64,000 nucleotides of DNA from JBBRBB01 sp038206235 (lineage in GTDB: Bacteria; Bacteroidota; Bacteroidia; Chitinophagales; Chitinophagaceae), in the NCBI GenBank assembly GCA_038206235.1, contig JBBRBB010000004.1:1-64000 (forward strand), read 5' to 3'. Every line of letters begins with the position of its first letter. Position 1 is the stretch's first letter. The notes under the pieces were generated by a model. The model had not been told where the DNA came from and did no database searches. It worked only from the letters and a program-made list of their open reading frames with translations. The position numbers and the translations under genes are program-made. Of the stretch, positions 35,140-43,344 are shown piece by piece.

Positions 35140-35652
35140 ATGGAAACAATAGAAATTAAGAACCGTGTTGCGGAAAGTAGTCTTGTTACTATAAACCTTG
35201 AAGAATATTATCCAAAAGATTCTATTGCCGTATTCGACCTGAAAGATTTTTTATTCAAGGAGTTGATAATAAAAGAAAAAGAATTCAGGGCAGCATTGCA
35301 AAATACCAACTGGCAGCAATATGAAAATAAATGCGTGGCTGTAACCTGCACCACCGATGCAGTGATACCTATATGGGCATATATGCTGGTAGCAACTTAC
35401 CTGCAAACCGTGGCAAAAGAAATTTTTTACGGAGATGAAAAAGCGCTTTTCAATTCTTTATTCCTGCGTAATCTTTCTCAATTCAATGCAGAGGATTATG
35501 CAGGCAAACGTATAGTGATTAAAGGCTGCGGCGAGCTTCCCATTCCAGAGGCAGCTTATATGGATATTACAAACAAACTGAGACCTGTTGTAAAAAGCAT
35601 TATGTATGGCGAGCCTTGCAGCACTGTGCCTGTGTATAAAAGGAAGGAATAG
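35140..35652 (+). CDS. DUF2480-family protein
   Basis: A 170-residue cytosolic protein of the DUF2480 family, restricted mainly to Bacteroidota. Recognisable segments are EIKNRVAESSLVTINLEEYY, DLKDFLFKELIIKEKEFRAAL, CTTDAVIPIWAYMLVATYLQ and GCGELPIPEAAYMDITNKL. The family is often found near iron-sulfur assembly genes, but no such gene is nearby here. Function unknown. Confidence 0.9.
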   Translation: METIEIKNRVAESSLVTINLEEYYPKDSIAVFDLKDFLFKELIIKEKEFRAALQNTNWQQYENKCVAVTCTTDAVIPIWAYMLVATYLQTVAKEIFYGDEKALFNSLFLRNLSQFNAEDYAGKRIVIKGCGELPIPEAAYMDITNKLRPVVKSIMYGEPCSTVPVYKRKE

Positions 35653-35696
35653 GTAAATAAGGTAAATAGGTAAATAGGGTAAATAGATAAATAAAG
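35651..35696. repeat. Short tandem AGGTAAAT repeats
   Basis: Right after the DUF2480 stop there are about five head-to-tail copies of a 9 to 10 base unit close to AGGTAAATA. They are noncoding. A similar run of CTAATGTG-type units follows the glycosylase gene near 39790. Confidence 0.6.
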
Positions 35697-35748
35697 TATA
35701 TAGGTAGCTATCTGTGTAAATGCTATTGTGATGAATGAAATAGACGAA

Positions 35749-36846
35749 TTAAAACCAGCCTCTTTTTTTAAAAATCAAAATCATAATTGCAGGAATAAAA
35801 ACCATTGCAGCCACAACAAAGTAAAAACCGGTTTGCTGGTGCGATAGCGGTATTATATCAAAGTTCATCCCGAATATTCCGCCGATAATCGTTGGCGGCG
35901 CCATAAGGCAAGTAACAATCGCCATTACTTTCATTACTTCATTCATGCGCAGGTTTACTTTGTTGAGATAGAGGTCTTGCAGGCTCATCATCATATCGCG
36001 GTAATTTTCTACGAGGTCATTTGCCTGCACAATATGGTCGTACACATCTTTAAAATACTTGGTTGTTCTTTCTTCAAGCAAATCACTCTCGCTGCGAATA
36101 AAGCCGTTTACCAGTTCACGCACAGGTGCAAAATTTCTTTTTAAAACAATAAGCTCTTTACGCAAGCTGTTTATTTGTCCAAGTGAGCGGGTGTTCCCAT
36201 AGCGAATAATATCTTCCTCAAGAATTTCAATTTTTTCGCCAAGCTTTTCAAGAACCAGGTAATAGTTGTCAACAATCATATCAATAAGTGAGTAGCATAA
36301 ATAGTCGGCAGTGCCCTGGCGCAGCTTGCTGCCCGCAACACGCAGCTTTTCCCGTACGGGATGAAACACATCTTTCTGCGCTTCTTCCTGAAAGCTGATA
36401 ACAAAATTTTTTCCCAGCACAATGCTTATCTGCTCCTGCTCTACGCAATTGCTTTCTTCATTATAATAGAGCATATAGAGCAGGCAAAAAAGCAGATTCT
36501 CCATTTCATCCATCTTGGGGCGTTGCCCTACGCTTAGTATATCTTCCATTATAAGTGTATGGATGTTGAAGTGTTTGCATATTTCCTCAACATCATCTTT
36601 TCGCAGCCCGTCAATATTAATCCAGCTTATGGTTTCGCTCTCATGAAAGCCAAAACATTCCTGCACATTTTTCAATTCATATTCTTTCAGCCCTGCTGCA
36701 TTAAAATCGTACACATAAATATGTATTTCACTTGCCTCTTTTCTTAAAGGCGCAATCGTAGGATTTACTGCAAGAATTTGCGTAGTACGCTTTAGATGAG
36801 ATTTTATTATGGGCAGTTTTACATATTGCTTTGAAAGTATGGTCAT
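35749..36846 (-). CDS. corA: CorA-type magnesium/cobalt transporter
   Basis: A 365-residue inner membrane channel. The cytoplasmic funnel (1-300) has the usual helices (IVDNYYLVLEKLGEKIEILE, LRKELIVLKRNFAPVRELV, YFKDVYDHIVQANDLVENY). The two C-terminal membrane helices (about 307-327 and 340-358) flank the selectivity motif GMN at residues 326-328. CorA pentamers import Mg2+ down the membrane potential. Length and layout are normal. Confidence 0.95.
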   Translation of the reverse strand: MTILSKQYVKLPIIKSHLKRTTQILAVNPTIAPLRKEASEIHIYVYDFNAAGLKEYELKNVQECFGFHESETISWINIDGLRKDDVEEICKHFNIHTLIMEDILSVGQRPKMDEMENLLFCLLYMLYYNEESNCVEQEQISIVLGKNFVISFQEEAQKDVFHPVREKLRVAGSKLRQGTADYLCYSLIDMIVDNYYLVLEKLGEKIEILEEDIIRYGNTRSLGQINSLRKELIVLKRNFAPVRELVNGFIRSESDLLEERTTKYFKDVYDHIVQANDLVENYRDMMMSLQDLYLNKVNLRMNEVMKVMAIVTCLMAPPTIIGGIFGMNFDIIPLSHQQTGFYFVVAAMVFIPAIMILIFKKRGWF

Positions 36847-37063
36847 ATTTTTTTTGATGCGATGAAATTAGGCAATTAATTAAGGGGAATTAGATGACAC
36901 AATATTAATTAACGCTACGAGTGCTTTTATAATTTTTTTTTTGATACTGGCTTTTGTTTCTTGGGGCATCGTCTGTTGGTCCCAATTTATCGGGACAGTT
37001 CCCAGTTCCATTTTCATGGTAGCACAGGAAAAATCTTCAACCCTTTTTCGAAAAGCATTTCAG

Positions 37064-37071
37064 TAACTTTG
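37064..37071 (+). promoter_or_regulatory. -7 element placing a near-leaderless start
   Basis: TAACTTTG matches TAnnTTTG, and the ATG of the next gene begins only five bases after its last G. Transcription should begin at about the start codon. Confidence 0.5.
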
Positions 37072-37075
37072 CTAT

Positions 37076-37453
37076 ATGTCAGTTATTAAAATACCATTGC
37101 GGTACGAAGGTTCACAGGGAGAAAAAGTATTATATACTTTATTTGATTCGGGAGCAACATTTTCTTGCATCAGTCCTGAACATGCAGAAGAATTAGCAAT
37201 TATGGAAAAGCTTCGCAGGCCTTTGGAAGTGGCGACTGCTTCCAATGGGCATTATTTACGCATTAAGGATGTTTGCAGGTTAGATTTTTATTACAACGAT
37301 ATTCGTCTTTCAGATGAATTTATGGTAGTGCCCTCTCTTTCAGAAGATGTAATAATTGGTGCGAACACTTTACAGAAGTGGCGCATTAAGTTAGATTTTG
37401 AACACGATACCATTATAGTTGACCCCAAAGTTGCCAAAGCCATTTTGAAATAA
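37076..37453 (+). CDS. Retropepsin-like aspartic protease
   Basis: A 125-residue single-domain protein with the retroviral-type active site Asp24-Ser-Gly-Ala in LFDSGATFSCIS. The flap-side pattern and the second conserved block DVIIGANTLQKWRIKLDFEHD are as expected for bacterial gag-asp proteases, which work as homodimers. It has no signal peptide, so it would be cytosolic. The target is unknown. Its stop lies one base from the convergent methylase gene's stop. Confidence 0.85.
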   Translation: MSVIKIPLRYEGSQGEKVLYTLFDSGATFSCISPEHAEELAIMEKLRRPLEVATASNGHYLRIKDVCRLDFYYNDIRLSDEFMVVPSLSEDVIIGANTLQKWRIKLDFEHDTIIVDPKVAKAILK

Positions 37454-37454
37454 T

Positions 37455-38183
37455 TTATTGCGCATACAATAAAAAAATCGCCGGTCGTTTATTCATATCA
37501 GGAATTTTATTTTTCCATTCATTTATTGTTTTTGTTTGAATATATTCTGTTAGCGCAGTGATGTCCGCGGCAATACAGAAAAGAGTTTCAGGCTTGCAAA
37601 CTTTCAGCACATCATTTATCAATTGATTATTGCGATAGGGTGTTTCAATAAATATTTGCGTGCAGTTTCTTTTCGCTGAGTCTGCTTCTAATTCTTTTAA
37701 TATTTTTTTTCTTTCAGCGCTTTCAATGGGCAAATACCCGTTGAACTGAAAGGATTGCCCGTTCATGCCGCTCGCCATTAACGCAAGTAAGATAGAACTT
37801 GGCCCCACAAGCGGAATTATTTTTGCATGTAATTGCTGCGCTGCATTTACTAATATTTGTCCTGGGTCTGCAATGCCGGGGCAACCTGCTTCACTTATTA
37901 TACCAATATTTTTTTCTTCCTTCAAATGTTGAATGAATGCAGACCTTACATTTTCTTCCGCATTGTGAATGGTATACCACACGTAATTATCAATCACCAT
38001 TTCCTGCCCGGGCAGGCGGGCTTTCCAAAGCTTTTTGAAATATCTTCTGGCTGTTCTTTCGTTTTCTGCAAAAAAAATATCGCAGTCTTTTATTGCATCT
38101 GTTATATAGGCAGGCAAAGCCTGTAATGCTTTTTCATCATTATATAAATTAGCTGGTATTAAATAAACTTTTCCGGTGGGCAT
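37455..38183 (-). CDS. RsmI-like SAM-dependent methyltransferase
   Basis: A 242-residue tetrapyrrole-methylase-fold protein related to RsmI, which 2'-O-methylates C1402 of 16S rRNA. Key segments are KVYLIPANLYNDE at the start, the SAM-binding GIISEAGCPGIADPG (about 95-109), LVGPSSILLALMASGMNGQSF and FIETPYRNNQLINDVL. It is a shorter Bacteroidota branch, so the exact substrate is uncertain. Near residue 55 the frame carries a palindromic insertion read as KARLPGQE (see the repeat entry). Confidence 0.85.
   Translation of the reverse strand: MPTGKVYLIPANLYNDEKALQALPAYITDAIKDCDIFFAENERTARRYFKKLWKARLPGQEMVIDNYVWYTIHNAEENVRSAFIQHLKEEKNIGIISEAGCPGIADPGQILVNAAQQLHAKIIPLVGPSSILLALMASGMNGQSFQFNGYLPIESAERKKILKELEADSAKRNCTQIFIETPYRNNQLINDVLKVCKPETLFCIAADITALTEYIQTKTINEWKNKIPDMNKRPAIFLLYAQ
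38003..38023. repeat. GC-rich palindrome inserted in frame in the RsmI-like gene
   Basis: CCTGCCCGGGCAGG at 38003-38016 is a perfect 14-bp palindrome. It is followed by GCGGGCTT, giving GGCAGGCGGGCTT at 38011-38023, which is identical to bases 1137-1149 inside the TPR lipoprotein gene. Both are in frame and both encode ARLP on the minus strand. Confidence 0.6.
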
Positions 38184-38317
38184 TATTATGAAGTTTAAAT
38201 TGCTCAGAAAAATTGTTGCTCTTGTCCAAAGTACTCCTTACAGAGAAGTGTCCCCGCCAAAGGCGGAAGGAACGCTCTTAAGAGAAATAAAAACGGGCAC
38301 CAAAAATAAAAATAAGA

Positions 38318-39100
38318 TTATTGCACAGGCTGTTGCACCATACGCATATCATTTACATTGTGCATGCTTAATGTAGCCGCAACCACCGCATAAGCAGGCG
38401 CCATCACCCAGCCGAGGACCGGTATAAGCTGAATAAGATAAAACACAAGACCATTACCTATTGCAAGCCCCTTGTGATGCCCGATAAAATAAATGCTTTC
38501 AGATGCAGTCCATTTTTTTCTTTCGGAATTATAATCGAGCATTGAAAATCCATAATAATAACATTCAACAAGCAGCGCAAGCAATGGCGTTAGCCATCCT
38601 ACAACCGGTATTAAAGTAAGCAGCACAATAGACAACATATAAACAGTTTGCCAAAGCGCATTGCGAATGGCAATGGCAATTCCTCTCCCAATATCCTTTG
38701 CAAATTCTTTGAAGTTAAAAGGATACTCTTTATTTTGAATAATGAAATCTGTTTTTTCGCTGAGGTATGCAAAAACAGGCGAGCCAACTATCAGCCAAAA
38801 GTATTTAAACAAAGAAAAATAAAAAAGCATCTGAATAATCCATAACAATACGCCGGCAAGTGCAAATAAAAATCCAAGCAGCCCGCTGTCATTTTTTGAT
38901 AACCATGTTTTTAATCCTGTGTTCAGGCTTATCCATTCAATAAAATGGTTGGCGGTTTTTCCAAAAAAATACATAGAGATTAAAAACAGAATGGTGTAAA
39001 CAATGCCGGGAATAATTATCCACTTCCACAACTTATGCTCCTTTATAAAACGGTGAGCCTTATAATAGCTTTGTATGGCTATAATGATTTCTTTTAGCAC
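38318..39100 (-). CDS. EI24/CysZ-like membrane protein
   Basis: A 260-residue inner membrane protein of the EI24 domain family. It has about four to five hydrophobic segments (about 25-50, 75-110, 145-185, 215-245). The start KEIIIAIQSYYKAHRFIKEH and GRGIAIAIRNALWQTVYMLS are typical. The E. coli relative CysZ transports sulfate, but Bacteroidota members are not characterised, so the substrate is open. It is divergent from the glycosylase gene with 35 bases between the starts. Confidence 0.85.
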   Translation of the reverse strand: MLKEIIIAIQSYYKAHRFIKEHKLWKWIIIPGIVYTILFLISMYFFGKTANHFIEWISLNTGLKTWLSKNDSGLLGFLFALAGVLLWIIQMLFYFSLFKYFWLIVGSPVFAYLSEKTDFIIQNKEYPFNFKEFAKDIGRGIAIAIRNALWQTVYMLSIVLLTLIPVVGWLTPLLALLVECYYYGFSMLDYNSERKKWTASESIYFIGHHKGLAIGNGLVFYLIQLIPVLGWVMAPAYAVVAATLSMHNVNDMRMVQQPVQ

Positions 39101-39135
39101 CAGGGGTTATTTTGCGGTAAATTTAGGCAAATGAA

Positions 39136-39789
39136 ATGTATATGATTGGCGCAAAAGGTAAAGAAGATTTTTTATTACGATGTGAACGTTTAAAGCAGTC
39201 ATTCTATTGCAGGGATAATGTTGTATTAATAGCAAAAGAATTATTGGGAAAAATTCTTGTAACCAATTTTGATGAAAGACTTACTGCCGGAAGGATAGTG
39301 GAAGCAGAGGCCTACAATGGAATAGTTGACAGGGCGTCTCATGCTTATGGCGGAAGAAGAACAAACAGAACGGAAATTATGTATGCAGCAGGCGGAACAG
39401 CGTATGTATATTTATGCTATGGCATTCATCATTTATTTAATGTGGTAACAAATAAAAACGATATGCCTCATGCTGTTTTAATAAGAGCAGTTGAGCCAGT
39501 AGCCGGTATTGATTATATGTTGCTGCGCACAGGAAAATCGGATGCAAAAGATTATACGCTTACAAAAGGACCAGGCAATGTATCGAAAGCGCTTGGCATA
39601 AAAACAAAGTATACAGGCCTCAGTTTACAGGGAAATGAAATTTTTATTGTGGATGATGGATATAAAGTGAAGAAAAAAAACATTAAAATTTCGCAACGTA
39701 TTGGTGTTAATTATTCTGGAGAAGATGCATCGCTGCCTTATAGATTTACGATTAAAGATAACAAGTATGTGAGCGGAAAGCCAATGTGA
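39136..39789 (+). CDS. DNA-3-methyladenine glycosylase (AAG/MPG family)
   Basis: A 217-residue base-excision repair enzyme. It has the family blocks ELLGKILVTNFDERLTAGRI, VEAEAYNGIVDRASHAYGG (with the catalytic Glu in the EAEAY pattern), RTNRTEIMYAAGGTAYVYLC and YGIHHLFNVVTN, and the tail ISQRIGVNYSGEDASLPYRF. It removes alkylated adenine and related bases from DNA. The length is normal. The first two codons before MIGAKGK might not be used. Confidence 0.95.
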   Translation: MYMIGAKGKEDFLLRCERLKQSFYCRDNVVLIAKELLGKILVTNFDERLTAGRIVEAEAYNGIVDRASHAYGGRRTNRTEIMYAAGGTAYVYLCYGIHHLFNVVTNKNDMPHAVLIRAVEPVAGIDYMLLRTGKSDAKDYTLTKGPGNVSKALGIKTKYTGLSLQGNEIFIVDDGYKVKKKNIKISQRIGVNYSGEDASLPYRFTIKDNKYVSGKPM

Positions 39790-39854
39790 TAATGTGCTGA
39801 TGTGATAATTTGCTAATCTGCTAATGTGCTAATGAAGTAAATGTGTTTATACTT

Positions 39855-40523
39855 TCATTTTTCAAAAACCAACACATCCGGTTTTGCACCCAGCTCTTCA
39901 AGCGCTTTTAAAATATCGGCAGTAAACCCATCCGGTCCGCATACATAAAAATGCTGATTAAAATCTTTGATATGTTTTACTATAAAGGTTTTATCAACTC
40001 TTGCATGCAAATATTTTGTATCGCTTTGTTGTGTAATTATATTGATAAAATTTTTACCCAGCATCTTTTCAAATTCATCCTGCAGAATAATATCTTTTTC
40101 TGTTTTGTTTGAAAAAAATAATTTATTGTTTTCAATTTTCCCTTTTTGAAACAAGTCTCTAAATATAGCTATAAATGGTGTAACACCTGCGCCACCAGCA
40201 ATGAACACCCCTTCTCCTTTATATACAATAGCGCCCCATGCATCGCTTATTTCAAATTCATCACCCCATTTTGACAAGCTCAATTGTTGCGTAACACCTT
40301 TATGAGCCTCATAACTTTTTACAGTAAATTCCAGCAATTTATCTTCTGATAAAGAGGTAAAAGTAAAAGGACGTTTTTCTTTCTCCCATCCCGGTTTTAT
40401 TAAAGATAAATCTGTTGCCTGCCCCGGTGTAAATTCAAAGTTTTTTGGTTTTTCAACCCGGTAAGAATTTACATTATGGGTAATTGAAATTATTTCCTGG
40501 ATACGCACAATATGGTCTGCCAT
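39855..40523 (-). CDS. FAD/NAD(P)-binding oxidoreductase, ferredoxin reductase type
   Basis: A 222-residue flavoprotein reductase without a fused iron-sulfur domain. The FAD domain (1-100) includes RVEKPKNFEFTPGQATDLSL and KRPFTFTSLSEDKLLEFTVK; the NAD(P) domain (about 105-220) has GVFIAGGAGVTPFIAIFRDL and HFYVCGPDGFTADILKALEE. It passes electrons between NAD(P)H and a partner that is not evident from the neighbours. Confidence 0.9.
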   Translation of the reverse strand: MADHIVRIQEIISITHNVNSYRVEKPKNFEFTPGQATDLSLIKPGWEKEKRPFTFTSLSEDKLLEFTVKSYEAHKGVTQQLSLSKWGDEFEISDAWGAIVYKGEGVFIAGGAGVTPFIAIFRDLFQKGKIENNKLFFSNKTEKDIILQDEFEKMLGKNFINIITQQSDTKYLHARVDKTFIVKHIKDFNQHFYVCGPDGFTADILKALEELGAKPDVLVFEK

Positions 40524-40619
40524 AAAAAATCAGTTGTGTTTTAAAGGTATGATGAAATTGAGGAAAATAAATTTTCATTTCGCTTCTTAATACTTTGCTA
40601 TTATTGCAAACAGTTTATC

Positions 40620-41255
40620 ATGGATTATACAATCGCTTTTTTTGTTGGCGCTTTGGTAAGTTTTCTCGGGCAATTACCTCTTGGAAATATGGCGCTTACA
40701 GCCACTCAAATTGGGGTGCAGGAAAGTTTTCGCAATGCATGGAAATTCGCTGTGGGAGTAGCTATTGTTGAAATGGCCTATCTGCGTTTATCTTTAACAG
40801 GAGTAAACTGGATAATGCAGCATGAATTTATTTTTATAATTCTCGGATGGCTTACCGTTGTCGTATTTCTTTTGTTAGGCATACTTAGTTTTATTGCCGC
40901 AGCAAAACAAAGCGCTGATAAAAAAGCAATACTGCTAAACAACAAAATAAACCGTTTTGTTTTAGGAACATCCATGAGTGCTATCAATCCTGTACAAATT
41001 CCTTTCTGGTTTCTATGGAGCACTTATCTTCTTAATAATAAAGTTTTGCATCCCGAAATCACCGAATACAATCTTTTTACGCTGGGTGCAGGCATAGGCA
41101 CATTAGCAGGCTATGCATTATACATACATGGCGGCAACTGGCTTATAACAAAAATGAAAACAAGCAATAAAACACTGAATAAAGTATTGGGAGTAATTTT
41201 TATTGTATCAGCTTTAATACAGGGATATAAAATGTTTTTTGAGAAAACAATATAA
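40620..41255 (+). CDS. LysE-family transporter
   Basis: A 211-residue inner membrane protein with six predicted helices (about 4-24, 38-60, 68-90, 110-135, 145-165, 188-207), fitting LysE-type amino-acid exporters. The family N-terminal signature is weak but visible in FVGALVSFLGQLPLGNMALT, and the second half contains SAINPVQIPFWFLWSTYLL. The substrate is unknown. Confidence 0.75.
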   Translation: MDYTIAFFVGALVSFLGQLPLGNMALTATQIGVQESFRNAWKFAVGVAIVEMAYLRLSLTGVNWIMQHEFIFIILGWLTVVVFLLLGILSFIAAAKQSADKKAILLNNKINRFVLGTSMSAINPVQIPFWFLWSTYLLNNKVLHPEITEYNLFTLGAGIGTLAGYALYIHGGNWLITKMKTSNKTLNKVLGVIFIVSALIQGYKMFFEKTI

Positions 41256-41279
41256 ATCTTTGTGTAAAGAAGTTTTTTT

Positions 41280-42641
41280 TCAGGTGTTTTTCTTCTCCCC
41301 TTTAGGGGCCGGGGTATTGGGGGTTTCCGTCCATTTATCTCTTTCATCAGGCGAAAATTTCCAGGGAGCAAAATTATTTTCTGTGTTACTGAACATGCCA
41401 TTCCATTCCTGTGGTGCGCTGCTCTCTTCCATAACAAGATAACGGCGCAATTGCAGAATAATTTCCAGCGGTGAAATGCTTACCGGGCATTCTTCTACAC
41501 AGGCATTGCAGGTAGTGCAGGCTCTTAGCTCTTCTTCAGTAATGTAGTCTCTAAGCAAAGCTTTTCCATCATCTTTAAAAGTTTTATTAGCATTCATGTT
41601 TTTACTAACTTCTTCAATACGGTCTCTTGTTTTCATTACAATCAAACGAGGGCTTAATAATTTTCCTGTTTGTGTTGCGGGGCATGCAGCAGAGCATCTT
41701 CCGCATTCTGTGCAGCTATAAGCATCAAGCAAGTTGCGCCAGCTTAAATCGAAAATATCTTTAGCGCCAAATTTTTTATGAGTTTGCTCTTCTTCATTAT
41801 TTGCAGGAATTGATTCAGGCCGCATTGCATACAAAACCTCTTTCTGAATTTCGGGCATATTCTTCATCTTTCCCTGCGGCTGAAGCCTTGTATAATAGGC
41901 ATTAGGAAATGCCAGTATAATGTGAAGATGCTTTGAATAAGGCAGGTAATTTAAAAAAGCAAAAATACCGGTGATGTGCAGCCACCACGCTGTGCGCTCA
42001 ATTGTCACTAATGTTGCATTGCTTATTCCATTAAAGAGTGGATGCAGAAAAGCAGAGAAAGCAAAATTACCCGTTACATGCGCAGCATAATGGCCATATC
42101 CTCTTTGCTGCAGCAAAGTATCAGTTGCATTCATCGTTAAAAACAAGCTCATCAAAATAATTTCAGCAATAAGAATATAATTAGCATCGCTGCGTGGCCA
42201 TCCGTCAAGGTCTTTGCTGATAAAGCGTTTCAGCTTTAAAACATTTCGTCTCACTAAAAAAATTACACAGGCAGTAAACACACCAATCGCTAAAAACTCA
42301 AAACCGTTAATGAGCCACGAATAGGTTTTGCCCATGGGTGCGAAAAATAAACGGTGTGTGCCAAAAATTCCATCCAACGCAATTTCCAGCACTTCAATAT
42401 TAATGATGATAAATCCTGCATAAATTAAAAGATGCAACACAGCAACAAGTGGTTTTTTAAACATTTTTTTTTGTCCTAATGCAAGCAGCAAAACATTTCG
42501 CCAGCGCAACGGTTTGTTATCATTATAACTTTCCTCTCTCCCTAAAAAAATATTCCTTCTTATTTCTTTTGCTTTTCTGCTGAACAAATAAATTGCAATT
42601 GCAGCAAGCAGAATAAAGGCAACCTGAGAAAAAACATCCAT
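41280..42641 (-). CDS. Membrane 4Fe-4S protein (HdrD/GlpC-like electron carrier)
   Basis: A 453-residue protein with an N-terminal region of about six membrane helices like nitrate reductase gamma subunits, and a C-terminal pair of 4Fe-4S clusters. The cluster ligands are Cys310, 313, 316 and 320 (CTECGRCSAACP) and Cys375, 378, 381 and 385 (CTTCNACVEECP). It should pass electrons at the membrane. In related genomes a CCG-domain partner usually follows it; here the next gene downstream is convergent and unrelated. The last dozen residues (TPNTPAPKGEKK) are encoded by a repeat-like segment (CTCCCCTTTAGGGGCCGGGG), so the native end may have been replaced. Confidence 0.88.
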   Translation of the reverse strand: MDVFSQVAFILLAAIAIYLFSRKAKEIRRNIFLGREESYNDNKPLRWRNVLLLALGQKKMFKKPLVAVLHLLIYAGFIIINIEVLEIALDGIFGTHRLFFAPMGKTYSWLINGFEFLAIGVFTACVIFLVRRNVLKLKRFISKDLDGWPRSDANYILIAEIILMSLFLTMNATDTLLQQRGYGHYAAHVTGNFAFSAFLHPLFNGISNATLVTIERTAWWLHITGIFAFLNYLPYSKHLHIILAFPNAYYTRLQPQGKMKNMPEIQKEVLYAMRPESIPANNEEEQTHKKFGAKDIFDLSWRNLLDAYSCTECGRCSAACPATQTGKLLSPRLIVMKTRDRIEEVSKNMNANKTFKDDGKALLRDYITEEELRACTTCNACVEECPVSISPLEIILQLRRYLVMEESSAPQEWNGMFSNTENNFAPWKFSPDERDKWTETPNTPAPKGEKKNT

Positions 42642-42790
42642 AGAAATCTTTTATGGCACTAAGATAAACTTTGTTTGGAAGATGAATAGATGTAGATGTT
42701 TTTATTGTTATTACATTTGGCAATGTATAATGGAGTATAAAATTGTAAAGAATAGATGTACTCTTAGGAATTAAACTATTTTGATATCGC

Positions 42791-43297
42791 ATGCCCAACA
42801 AAAAAACAATTCTAACGAAAGAAGTGGCTGCGGCCAAGCTGCAGCGAATGGCGCTTGAAGTAGCAGAACGCTTGAGCGGCGATGAAGAACCACTAATAAT
42901 TATCGGCATAAAAAATCATGGCATCGTTATAGCAGAAAAAATTGCAACATTACTAAAGCCTTATGCAAATTTTCCGGTGCAGATGATTTCATTGTCAATG
43001 GATAAACAAACTCCGAAAGAAATTATATTGAATGATAAAATCAACTTAAGCGATAAAAATATTTTATTGATTGATGATGTTTGCAATACAGGCAAAACCT
43101 TGTTGTATGCGCTGAAACCCTTGCTGCAGTTCCATCCTAAGCGAATTCAAACGTTGGTGCTGGTAGAAAGAATGCATAAGCTATTTCCGATTAAGCCAGA
43201 TTATACAGGGCTTTCAGTAGCTACAACTCTAAGCGATTTTATTCATGTAGAAGTAAGCAACAATGACATTACTGCAGTTATCACAGCAGGTGACTAA
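42791..43297 (+). CDS. Phosphoribosyltransferase-family protein
   Basis: A 168-residue type I PRTase fold protein. The PRPP-binding motif is ILLIDDVCNTGKTLLYAL (about 95-112), and LIIIGIKNHGIVIAEKIATL is the usual N-terminal loop region. It resembles the PyrR/uracil PRTase-like group used in Bacteroidota as an uncharacterised PRTase. It lies 47 bases before the phosphosugar mutase on the same strand. The base substrate cannot be told. Confidence 0.85.
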   Translation: MPNKKTILTKEVAAAKLQRMALEVAERLSGDEEPLIIIGIKNHGIVIAEKIATLLKPYANFPVQMISLSMDKQTPKEIILNDKINLSDKNILLIDDVCNTGKTLLYALKPLLQFHPKRIQTLVLVERMHKLFPIKPDYTGLSVATTLSDFIHVEVSNNDITAVITAGD

Positions 43298-43344
43298 TCA
43301 TATTTTGTTGTAACTAATAAATTATAAACTTTAAAAAAAATTTT

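Noticed and set aside
41111..41437. 108-codon minus-strand frame across the LysE and iron-sulfur gene ends
   Set aside because: It overlaps two supported genes and includes a repeat segment; no family pattern.
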